Assembly (NCBI GenBank): GCA_003707065.3 | Contig: PPXM03000004.1 | Span: forward strand, 992,001 to 1,056,000 | Source of the DNA: Trigonopsis variabilis | Lineage: Eukaryota > Ascomycota > Trigonopsidomycetes > Trigonopsidales > Trigonopsidaceae | Length of the DNA: 64,000 nucleotides | Direction of reading: 5' to 3' | Shown: in pieces, positions 54,210 through 64,000 of the stretch | Position numbering within the stretch: the stretch's first letter is position 1 | Layout of the letters: the number at the start of each line of letters is the position of its first letter | Notes under the pieces: generated by a model | Databases searched by the model: none | What the model was told of the DNA's origin: nothing | What the model saw: only the letters and a program-made list of their open reading frames with translations | Translations under genes and position numbers: made by a program

Positions 54210-54548
54210 GGCCTGTCGGCTATCTTCACATTAGTTCGTATACCGTCAAGTTTCCATGCCTGTTTCGGGATCTTCAGATTTCATCACAATTTCAAGTCGA
54301 CCGAGCAATTACTTGAGAGAGAGCACTTAGATAATTAGAGTGGAAGATGATAGTTGCCAGAATCTTAGTATTTCCGTCAATACTGACAATGCTGCTAGAT
54401 CTTGATGTTCCCTAGATGTCCTGTAGCGTGAAAATGTATCGGAATTTACACTACCCTTCACTTCTCGACGCGTTCTCATATCTAAAGAATTCGTGCACAT
54501 TAAGTGAATAGAAAATTGCTTTAGCCTCAAAAACGATAGCATACTACA
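54210..54548. promoter_or_regulatory. Bidirectional intergenic region, MED27/RNH201
   Basis: 339 bp between two divergent ATGs; presumably shared promoter sequence. No particular motif recognised. Confidence 0.4.
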
Positions 54549-55525
54549 ATGAGCGAAACAGGTCTGGATCAGGAGGAAGCTTCGATTCACACTGTGCTCA
54601 AGCCACATTCTGTGAAGGACTCAATAGATAACGCGTCTTACTCATACATTTCAAAGATACCGAAGAATATAAAAAAAAATCTCTCAGCTCCATGTATTTT
54701 AGGTGTCGATGAAGCTGGCCGTGGACCTGTCATGGGAAGTATGGTCTATGGCGTGAGTTACTGTCTTACAGAATATTCACAATGTTTAAAGAATTATGGC
54801 TTTGCCGATTCAAAGACATTGACTCCTGCAGCTCGAGAAGAGCTCATGAAAGGGCTCGAGACCGAGGGTAGTGAATTATACGAGAACGTCGGCTGGGCGA
54901 CAAGAGTGATGACTGCGCAGGACATTTCGGTCAATATGCTACGTCCGGCCGGTTTCGATGTTATTAATTTGAATGAGCAAGCCCATCAAGCCACGATTGA
55001 ATTGATCCAAGATATTCTTCTAGCCGGTGTGAACGTATCTGAGATATATGTGGATACTGTGGGACCGCCTTTATCATATCAAGCTAAACTTTCGAGAAGG
55101 TTTCCAGGAATAGATATCACAGTTGCAAAAAAAGCAGACTCTATTTATCCTATTGTCAGCACAGCCAGTGTCGTTGCGAAAGTTACACGAGATGCAGATT
55201 TAATTGCACGGGCTAAGAAACACGATATCGAAAGGATAGGAAGTGGATATCCTTCAGATCCGAACACTTGCGCATGGATGAAGGAATCAATTAATGAGGT
55301 CTATGGCTGGCCCAGTATTGTGCGCTTTTCATGGCAAACTGTCACGAATATGATTAGAGATTCACCTGTAACAAGCATTGAATGGTAAATATCTATTTTA
55401 GCAATTTACTAACTTACAGGCCGGACCCAAAAAAGGATTCTAAATCAATTTCAACAATAATGACCCAACAAAAACGCCATTCGATCCCTTGCAGTTCTTT
55501 TTACGGGACGTCTTTGACTACTTGA
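54549..55525 (+). CDS. RNH201: Ribonuclease H2 catalytic subunit
   Basis: Two exons, 54549-55384 and 55420-55525, with a 35-nt intron that has a CTAAC box before its AG; 313 residues. Unspliced, the frame stops at 55388 (279 residues); splicing keeps the Trp codon and adds 34 residues, bringing it to the usual length. Catalytic residues are Asp54 and Glu55 (VDEAGRGP), Asp169 (YVDTVGPP) and Asp197 (KKADSIYPIVSTASVVAKVTRD). RNase H2 removes ribonucleotides from DNA and RNA-DNA hybrids. The C-terminal exon is less certain, because another frame of the same segment also looks coding. Confidence 0.93.
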
Positions 55526-56174
55526 GCTTACTGGATTTTCGACCCCGAGATCTCATTTGGGAAAGATCCTTAAAGCGCCTCCACTCATTTGAGAACTGGT
55601 CTGTGGTCCTTGGTACCATGTCTCAACGCTATCTGTCGACGATAACGATAGCAATGATGTCCGACAGCGCATTCAGGTGAGAAATCGCATTTATGTAGAA
55701 CACACACTCTCTATATGAGGATTTGGAAGAGAGAATAAGAGAATTTTTTTGCTTGAGTTTCCACAAGGAAAAGATGAGAAAAAAATTACCAGATTAGATT
55801 TGCATTTTGAAAGTTTTCTCAAAGAAAAAATTGTATAATCTTTGTTAATATAGTGAACAGGCTGTTGCAAGGCTTGCTTTTGAATTCGCTCGCTAGACAT
55901 CGGTTATCAATCAGATGATACAGCTGGGAGTCCTCGTAACTCGTCATACCTTAGGTCGGATACTGGCAAAATATAGCAGACAGCACTGCCCCACGGAAAG
56001 TGGCTTGAGGACATTGGAAACCTATTTGGGATAAACTTTTAAAACGCTCTAGGTACTGGCTGTCTACAAAAATCAGAGGAGATTCTTATAATCTTTATTG
56101 ATTGCCACGAACGCGTACATCGATGAGCCATGTTTTCTGAATGTGAGAACGATATGAACGAATGTAACTGACTG
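55526..56174. other. Spacer upstream of PNS1
   Basis: 649 bp. At 55469-55680 a plus-strand frame (FFLRDVFDYLSLLDFRPRDL) is loosely F-box-like but lacks an ATG and overlaps the RNH201 tail. Nothing else. Confidence 0.3.
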
Positions 56175-58070
56175 ATGTTAGATGCTTCTCGATTTCTTAC
56201 GCAATCCCAAGCTCGGATATCTTCTATCCGAGATTCCCACAGTAATGGACAGAGAGGTTCGTCTAGCAATGCTCCTCTATTCTTTTCCGCTACAGAATAT
56301 CTTCAAGAAGATGATGATCTAGAGAATCCGCGTTCTCTTTACGGCGCACGAAAGAACTGGGCAATACCACATGGGCCGCGTTATCTCGAAGTCGACGAGG
56401 ATCAGTATTTTGGCGCTCATTCTGAAGAGATGGAGGATATTGGGGTACATGAAGGGTGGCGCAACGATAGAACAAAATATGAATCGCATGATGATCTTCA
56501 GTCTGTTAGACTTGCTGATTCTCAGACTCTTAGTGATAATGATCAGCCTCCCGACGACATTGCTATCGAAGCTATTAGCGAAAATGAACCAAGACCATCT
56601 ATATTTAGCCTATTTCCGAAGTTTCGCAGTTTTGATGACCGGGAAATGAATTTTGGCGAAGAGCCGGCGCTTTCAGATAGTACAATGATTCCTCATCAGA
56701 TAATCGATTCATCGATGAGCCGGAGCCACCACCGCCATTGGGGAACCTTCTATATTTTAATGGTTTCTCTTATGTTTGCGACGGCTTTTTGGGTTTGGCT
56801 GCGGACGATCACTCCTCCCAATGGCGGATCCTCATTGGGAGAGAATATATATCCTATCATCCATGCCAACCTTGGACTCTTATTCATCTACACTATAATA
56901 GCACTTGGATTATCTTTTGCTTGGGTTTACTGTCTATCTGCTTACATACAAGTTATAGTGTATCTTCTCTTGGTCGGTTTTCCCGTGACTGCTATAGTTC
57001 TAAGCATTTATCCATTAGTCATGTCGTATCGAAGTGCTTGGGGTGGGAATACTCTTCAAGACCACATCATGAGATGGACATGCCTGGCGCCTCTTGTTCT
57101 AGCCGGCATATGGATTTATCTTCTTTTCAAATCAAGTAACAAGTTAAACTCCGCTATTGGAATTATTCGTCTTGCCTGCAGGATAATCGGAGAGAACAAA
57201 TTCATCGTCCCTTTTAGTTTCTCGGTGGTATTATGTACAATCGTATTTTCATGGCTTTGGGTTGGTATGTTTACAAGAATTTTCCTGAAAGGTCACCTGA
57301 GCAAAGACAGTGGCGTTCAACATTGGATTCTCGATTCTAATTCTTGGTCGCTTGCTGTTTTTTACGCTCTTGTCTATCTTTGGACATGTGGAGTCCTCCT
57401 TGGAATTCAGAGAGCGACCATTTCTGCGATCATCTCTCTTTGGTATTTTCATCGTCATAGAATTCCAAGAGTGAGCGGGAGATTTGCTTTCACTAACTCC
57501 CTGATGCACTCATTCAACGTCATGTTTGGGTCTATTTGCATGGCTTCCTTCTTCGGTCTGTTTTTCCGGCTACCCTTGATGTTTCTTCCGCACAGATTAT
57601 CGGGTATTCTCCAACTATTATTATATCAACTTTTGCCAGTCTCAGTCTTGAATTTGTCGAACCCACTTGCACTCGTTTACTCTTCTATAGCATCCGTCGA
57701 TATATACGAAGGTGCTTCCTCAATCCAAACTTTGAGGCAATTGAAAGTGGCAAGTTCCAGCTCCATTCGAGATTGGAACTCTTATAGATTATCAAAGCTG
57801 CTTCTGTCGGCTGTGAAAATCCTCATCGCAATAGCATTTGGATTTGGGGCTTGGATTCATGCTGCTCAAGATCAGCATGTGGGAAGTCTATATGGTTATG
57901 TTGTGGGACTTCTTGGGTTTTCATTAGGATGGATGATCCTAGGAACCACAGAGGGAGGGATCACTATGGTGATCGATGCGTGTTTTGTATCGTTTGTTAT
58001 TGATCAGCAATGTGGTGGTGGTCATTGTGGAGAAGCCGATATTCAATTTGGGTCAATAGGAGTTGCATAG
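56175..58070 (+). CDS. PNS1: Choline-transporter-like protein (CTL/SLC44, PNS1 type)
   Basis: Single exon, 631 residues. The hydrophilic N-terminal 190 residues are acidic and Ser-rich and begin with SRFLTQSQARISS, common in fungal Pns1. About ten TM segments follow, with the CTL signature near GALLG-like turns, a large loop, and the conserved FTNSLMHSFNVMFGSICMASFF and ...YVVGLLGFSLGWMI regions. SLC44 proteins transport choline or related amines in animals; deletion of yeast PNS1 has little effect on choline uptake, so the substrate in fungi stays open. Confidence 0.9.
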   Translation: MLDASRFLTQSQARISSIRDSHSNGQRGSSSNAPLFFSATEYLQEDDDLENPRSLYGARKNWAIPHGPRYLEVDEDQYFGAHSEEMEDIGVHEGWRNDRTKYESHDDLQSVRLADSQTLSDNDQPPDDIAIEAISENEPRPSIFSLFPKFRSFDDREMNFGEEPALSDSTMIPHQIIDSSMSRSHHRHWGTFYILMVSLMFATAFWVWLRTITPPNGGSSLGENIYPIIHANLGLLFIYTIIALGLSFAWVYCLSAYIQVIVYLLLVGFPVTAIVLSIYPLVMSYRSAWGGNTLQDHIMRWTCLAPLVLAGIWIYLLFKSSNKLNSAIGIIRLACRIIGENKFIVPFSFSVVLCTIVFSWLWVGMFTRIFLKGHLSKDSGVQHWILDSNSWSLAVFYALVYLWTCGVLLGIQRATISAIISLWYFHRHRIPRVSGRFAFTNSLMHSFNVMFGSICMASFFGLFFRLPLMFLPHRLSGILQLLLYQLLPVSVLNLSNPLALVYSSIASVDIYEGASSIQTLRQLKVASSSSIRDWNSYRLSKLLLSAVKILIAIAFGFGAWIHAAQDQHVGSLYGYVVGLLGFSLGWMILGTTEGGITMVIDACFVSFVIDQQCGGGHCGEADIQFGSIGVA

Positions 58071-58252
58071 GGTAGTAGGGGAATATTATGGTATTATGGT
58101 AATTGATCGTCTAAAGTTTACACTATATATAAGCCAAGGTACGCGTAGGATGACATAAAATACGTTTCCTTAAAATGACAATCTTGCGAAAAAGGAAAAT
58201 ACACTTATTCATATCCCATTGACTTCGTACTTGTCGCTAATCCGGGAAATAT

Positions 58253-59326
58253 TTACTTTGAACTCTTTTCTGTCGCTTCTGTATCAGTTTTTGACGGCTT
58301 CTCTTCTATAAGCTCATTATCCTTCTCTGGAATCTTAGGCTCCGAAGAATTTCTGTTTTCGACCTTATTATCAATTAGATCATGAAATGCAATGATCGCA
58401 CGAATCAAGCTGGAAAGAAATATCATCATGAACTGATCATTAGTCTTGACAGTGAACGCCCGGCTTAAAGGTGTATCTCTGGACGCTTCAGGATAAAGAT
58501 AATCATTTGGGGATGAGGAATTTGATGATTCAAGAGTAGGAGTACTCAAATTGGGGAGAAGGTTAAAGGCATCTTGAAGCTTTCCTAGGATGATATGATT
58601 GATGGGGAGTTGCTGATCCAAGATTTTCTGCAGATACACCGCGATTCCCTGCAAGCGGAGAGCAAGGCCCTTGACACTCTGCAATTGAGAAGTGAGTCGG
58701 GTCGCCAAGCTACCAACTGTGGCATCGCGAACGTCACGAAGAAGATGTTCAACACCAATCTCCTCAGCCTCTTCGGCTTCAATCACTGAAGGCGTATGAA
58801 CAAAGGTCTTTGAGGCCGTACTTCCATCCTATTGTTAGTATTCATTTCAATGATGCTATCGCCTTACATCTTTAATCTCTTCAACGGCAAAATAAGCGTC
58901 CGTCGGCACGCCTGTGACATCGGTCAATTGGACATCAATGATAACCAACAATGGGTTTGATGTATACTTCTTAAAAAGCTCTGAAATCTGTAAATCTGAA
59001 GAGCGTAGCTTTGGCCCGGTATGATACCACCCAATCACTCTTTCTCGAGCATTGATTTTCTTGAACATGTCAGCCATTGATTCGATATAATTGTGATCCA
59101 AAAACCAAACATTAGGGCTTTTCTCATCTTCCTCAAATGGAACAGCAAAGCTATTTGCCACACGAACTATACTCCCTTGTGAATCACCCAACAGAACACC
59201 AACGGCTCGCCTCCGAGTTCCTTTAGCTGTCCTGTTATAATGATCAACGGCACTTAGCAAGACTAAAGGTGCCACTGACACTGTTCTTTTAGTGGAAGCG
59301 ATAGTTTCGGAAGTTGTTGGCGGCAT
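58253..59326 (-). CDS. RPN8: 26S proteasome lid subunit RPN8
   Basis: Two exons, 59326-58868 and 58828-58253, with a 39-nt intron; 344 residues. An MPN domain starts near residue 17 ([21 protein letters not shown]) and includes [19 protein letters not shown], then [14 protein letters not shown]. The JAMM zinc ligands are absent, as usual for Rpn8 (the active partner is Rpn11). [14 protein letters not shown] is the signature after the splice, and a Lys/Glu-rich tail follows. Rpn8 pairs with Rpn11 in the lid to position the deubiquitinase. Confidence 0.96.
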
Positions 59327-60086
59327 TTCGTGATCGTTTAGGTAGCCTTGTGGCAGGTCTAATCTCGTCGGTTTCTATCTCAAGAACTGGGCATAATTGT
59401 CACGCACACATGTCTCATGGCGCAACATCTTGTTCTACTGAGATAAATGAGCTTTTAAATGTATCAATTTTATCCTTAAAAAGGAATGTTTAGAAACTAT
59501 CTTCGAGTATGCAGAATATCCAAGAATAGAATGCGCAGCTCCTTCGTAGGATCACTTTGGCATGAGACTACATTCATCCTTCCAGAGCATCCGTAGCCCA
59601 GCTTTATAACGTTAATGTTAGCATATTACTTATAAATTTAAGTAATAAAAGGTTCAGTTATGATATTATTGTACGTTTAATGTGACCTTTCTGGAAAACG
59701 ATTTCCTCCGGTTCACTAAAGAAGCCGAGGCCAATACGATTGATCAATTATTACATTTGTATGCTTAGATATATACCTACATTTATGTTATCTATTTAAT
59801 GTGGTATATGGAAAAGCTACTTTGATCCTATAAGGCCCAATATGACTTCATTTAATGCTGAGGGCTCAATAGAACATCGGTGATATAGTCCTAGTCTGAT
59901 GATGCATCATAAGAGATATCTCTAACGAAACGTACAAGCCCTACTGGGCACAAAAAATCGATATAGCAGCAGTAGTTACTCGGCCGACTGGTGTCTAACT
60001 CAACGATTGACAAAAGTCTCTGCATATAGTTCTCCCTTGTGACCGAGAAAGGTAGCGTTGATCTAACTCGAAAACCTTTCTACTCA
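59327..60086. other. Divergent region between RPN8 and ADK1
   Basis: 760 bp, AT-rich. No tRNA, no ORF of note. I looked for an Rpn4-type PACE box (GGTGGCAAA) near RPN8 and did not find a good match. Confidence 0.4.
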
Positions 60087-61029
<943 letters not shown>

Positions 61030-61202
61030 TTTCTGCGCGTGGCTCTTATGTGGTTCGGTATGACTGCCAAATACATACTTTCGTAATAAATAGTTTACGA
61101 CATTTAGCGTATCAATCATCTTTCAAGATTGCCAGTCCAAAAATATTTATTTATAGGCTTATCCTTCACATATGGTACAACTTGTGCCCAGTTCTCACAA
61201 TA

Positions 61203-63201
61203 CTAGTGCTCGATCTTGATTTTCTGGGGAAGAGGAATGTCATTCTCAGGATCATATACATCAGACCCTGGGGATTCGGCACTTTGCTGTTCCTAAACAG
61301 TTAGTCATTATCCATGAAAGCCAATATACCATCTTTCTCTTTCCCAAAGATAGGATTTCAGATAGAGCAACAGGAGCTGATAGTTTTTTAGTGTCCTTAT
61401 CAGGAGACTCTGACGAAGCAGCCTGTTCGAAAGCTGCTTTTGATTCATCATGAGAAGTGCGATTATTACGAGTATCTTCCCAACATGTCGCATGGTAGAT
61501 CACTCCATCAATATCGACTGCATTCATCCAGACCCATTCCTCCGCCTTTTCATGCCAAACAGTTTTAAATTTCTCCCGACAAATGGGGCAAGAAGAACTT
61601 GCAATAACAGGGTCAACTGGGGCACTGATATATTTCTCTTTAAGAGCCTCTCGTAGAGCTTTGGTGTCATCATTTGTCGGCTCCTCTTCCGCAGCCACAG
61701 CTTCGTCCAAATCATGATATTTAATCCACTGTTCCTCCCCAAGATACCAACTACGACTTTGTCCGCCTTCCTCCTCACGAAGCCGCTTATTTACACGGAA
61801 ATGAAAGTCTAGATGCAGGTCCTTCTCTCGTCTTCCCGAAGATGTATTATAGAAACGTCTTCCACATATGCTACATTGGTTTGGAATTGCATCATATAAA
61901 ATTTCAAAAAGACCAGGCCTCAGTTTCATAAGAGAATTAGAATCTAGCCTTATATCCAAGATTAGAGGCATCAAATGATGATCAGTCTTAAGTTTGCGAT
62001 TTTCGGATGTTTCAGATCTTTGTTCAGACATATTCTGGTCTGTGGATGGTGAATTGCCGGACATCAAGAATCCAGCGGACTGAAGAGAGGCAACTAACAT
62101 GGAAGGATCTAGACCTAGTTTCTTCGATAAATTCGAAGAGTCTAGCCTGTTGGCCCCTGAAGCTAGGTGCGTTGGTAATGGGATACTAGGAGGAGTAGAG
62201 GCAGGAGGAGCTGGTGCAGCAAGCACATTCGATATAGGAGCGGGCCATTTTGTAGTAATATCGGGAGCAAAATTAACAGGTGGAGTTTGATTCCAGCTGC
62301 CACGGTTCGGAACAATAGATGCAGGGACACTTGAGGGAACAAAGGGTATTGAGGGTAAGGGAGTTGAAGAAGGATTAGGAGCACTGGCAGGTCTCGAATC
62401 GTCAGGAACAGCACCCATTGCGTATAGCTGTTTTTGGATAGCAAGGAGTTGATCATTAGGTAACTTCGAATTCTGAAGGATCTTTTGGAGTTCGGTTAAG
62501 GCATTGAGTTTGACAGTTACCTGGGAGTCGTAGGGATTTTTCAAGAGACAAGCTCCAGTAGTCGCAATAAGGGTTTGAATCTGAGATATAAGGGAGGATT
62601 CCGACAGTGAAATGTCGTCCAAGGGATGAAGTAGAGTTTTCGTTGGATGCATAGCTGGTTTCTGAGTCAGTGGAGGCGTAGGAGTGCTTCGAATAAGATT
62701 TCTAGATGATCTCTTATGAGCATCGGCAATTGCCTCCTGTGCTCCGAGGAGAAAATGCTCGATCTTCTTCAAAGATTCTATAGGGAAGAGGGATTCACTA
62801 TTAGGCGTAGGCTGCTTCCAAGTATTGAAAAGCTCGTGCATTTTAGCACGAGTTTGTTCCGGGACCAGAGTATAAGCATTGATAAATGTTTTGTATATAT
62901 TTCTGCCAAAAAAAAGTGTATAGGGAGATCCTATATTTTTACATATCGAATCTAGAAGATAGAGAGCAGGCAGCTTGTATGAAGGGAGTACCTAGAGAAA
63001 ATCAGAATGTTATTGCAATTGCTGTACCTTGGAAATATGTTCTTCTATTGCCTTAGTGATAATCTGTGCATAATGAACATTTTCTTGTGCGATAATAGTC
63101 AAAGAAGTGATGATGGGTCGACTATTGATCGTCAGATCTTCCAGTGAAGAAGCAAAGTCTCTCTTAAATTCATCTGCAGCCGTGTCTGATTTACCCGGCA
63201 T
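61203..63201 (-). CDS. PCF11: mRNA cleavage factor PCF11
   Basis: Three exons: 63201-63028, 62991-61330 and 61292-61203, with introns of 36 and 37 nt; 641 residues. The first splice completes the CTD-interacting domain at about residues 10-140 (SSLEDLTINSRPIITSLT, IAQENVHYA, then LPALYLLDSICKNIGSPY). A Pro-rich middle carries Gln/Leu stretches. C-terminally there are two zinc-finger-like units: CSICGRRF with a distal H-x3-H, and CPICREKF followed by H-x3-C. The last splice replaces a false tail with 29 residues ending DVYDPENDIPLP. Pcf11 binds Ser2-phosphorylated CTD and acts in CF IA for 3' end processing and termination. Confidence 0.95.
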
Positions 63202-64000
63202 TATAAATTTATCAAGCAATCGAGATCCTCGACGAAGATGACAGATCTCAAAAGGAGGCAAATTATAGTTTGTGAATCTGGTTGGTTGATGACAGCGGAA
63301 GTGTGAAATGCGTACTAGTGCTACATATACAACAGCTCTTCAGCCACGAAGGATAACTAATAAGTACAAAATCATCTTCAGAGAATAGTAGATTTGATGC
63401 GAATAATTTCGGTAGAGTTCATTGTATTTTTCGCAATGTCGAAACTTTGATGACTTTCTAGTGTGCTTTCCACTATGTAAACAAAGCCTTAACTCATGAG
63501 AAATCTCGTAGAATGATGAGATAATATTGTGGAATGATTGACTGCATTCAATACCAATTCGCCTTAAGCCGATCCTACGGAAGATTTATCTCAGGCAAAA
63601 GATACCTGCGGGAAGCACAAACACCACACCCATATTACCAGTAATTAAGAGCTTGAGAGGATATTCTAACGAGGAATGTGTCAAATAAGGGAAAAACAAT
63701 ACTTTTCCAAGTATATGTCCAAGTTTGATTCTACATCGGTAGACTGCCTTCGTTACTCTCCCATGGGATACTAGATTATGTGTATGCTAAGTTAGCACAG
63801 GGGAAAAATTTCAACCAAAGCTCCTAGGTAGCTTTATCTCAAGTAAATCTGTAGAGGGAAAGTGGGAGGATTGAATTGAGGACTACGAGCTCTGCCGCAT
63901 ATGAGCCGAAAGGAGGAGAAAGGGTGAATGGGACTGGCCCACAGCGATGAGGGGCTCATTTCTCCCCCGCCTTAAGAGTGAGCCCATAAGTGAGACTTCC
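63202..64000. other. Right-edge intergenic region
   Basis: About 800 bp upstream of PCF11. The PCF11 frame stays open to 63261 but has no ATG there. No gene start or RNA gene could be recognised before the window ends. Confidence 0.35.

Noticed and set aside
3411-59326. A proteasome gene cluster (alpha2, PAC2, RPN8)
   Set aside because: The three genes are 4-50 kb apart on different strands with unrelated genes between; chance is sufficient, and I found no shared promoter element.

Overview
This window is nuclear DNA from a compact fungal genome that uses the standard code. It holds 30 protein-coding genes with recognisable products plus a few doubtful small ORFs. The fungal signs are a Zn2Cys6 transcription factor, an APSES/ankyrin (MBF-type) factor, a GATA factor of the Dal80/Gzf3/AreB type, RRG7, FIS1, END3, EDEM/HTM1 and a Ctr copper transporter. 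A dikaryan, most likely an ascomycete, fits best; I cannot fix the order or genus. I saw no tRNA, rRNA, CRISPR array, prokaryotic operon, transposon or viral remnant.

A recurring feature is very short introns. I placed 32 introns by reading frame and family homology. Twenty-eight are 32-46 nt long, mostly 36-40, with GT donors and in many cases a CTAAC/CTAAT-like branch point only 8-12 nt before the AG. Exons can be tiny: 16 and 19 nt in FIS1, 19 nt in cytochrome c, 24 nt in the SDR gene. Single-frame ORFs therefore often miss starts and ends, so most gene models here were rebuilt by splicing.

Layout. 0-9.4 kb: partial Zn2Cys6 regulator (-, runs off the left edge), ubiquitin-like/WLM metalloprotease (+), proteasome alpha2 (-), a 2.3 kb stretch without genes, cytochrome c (+), RRP42 (+) and proteasome chaperone PAC2 (+). 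9.7-24.5 kb: mitochondrial permuted GTPase (-), D-2-hydroxyacid dehydrogenase (+), Ctr transporter (+), SDR (-), MFS transporter (+), APSES factor (+) and MCT-like MFS (-). 24.8-40.5 kb: VIT/VWA protein (-), FIS1 (+), END3 (-), RRG7 (+), BST1 (-), IRC3 (-) and type II PI4-kinase LSB6 (-). 42-55.5 kb: GATA factor (+), cyclin H (-), APT1 (+), EDEM mannosidase (-), GT90/CAP10 (-), ATS1-like (+), MED27 (-) and RNH201 (+). 56-63.2 kb: choline-transporter-like PNS1 (+), RPN8 (-), ADK1 (+) and PCF11 (-).

The content is mostly housekeeping: proteasome (alpha2, PAC2, RPN8), mitochondria (cytochrome c, permuted GTPase, FIS1, RRG7, IRC3), ER/secretory quality control (BST1, EDEM, GT90), RNA metabolism (RRP42, PCF11, RNH201) and transcription (MED27, cyclin H, three DNA-binding regulators). 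I found no gene cluster that looks like a new dedicated system. The most useful observations are the intron architecture and self-consistent promoter motifs: CGG-N6-CGG plus CCAAT upstream of cytochrome c, MCB elements upstream of the MBF-type factor, and a GATAAG cluster upstream of the GATA factor.
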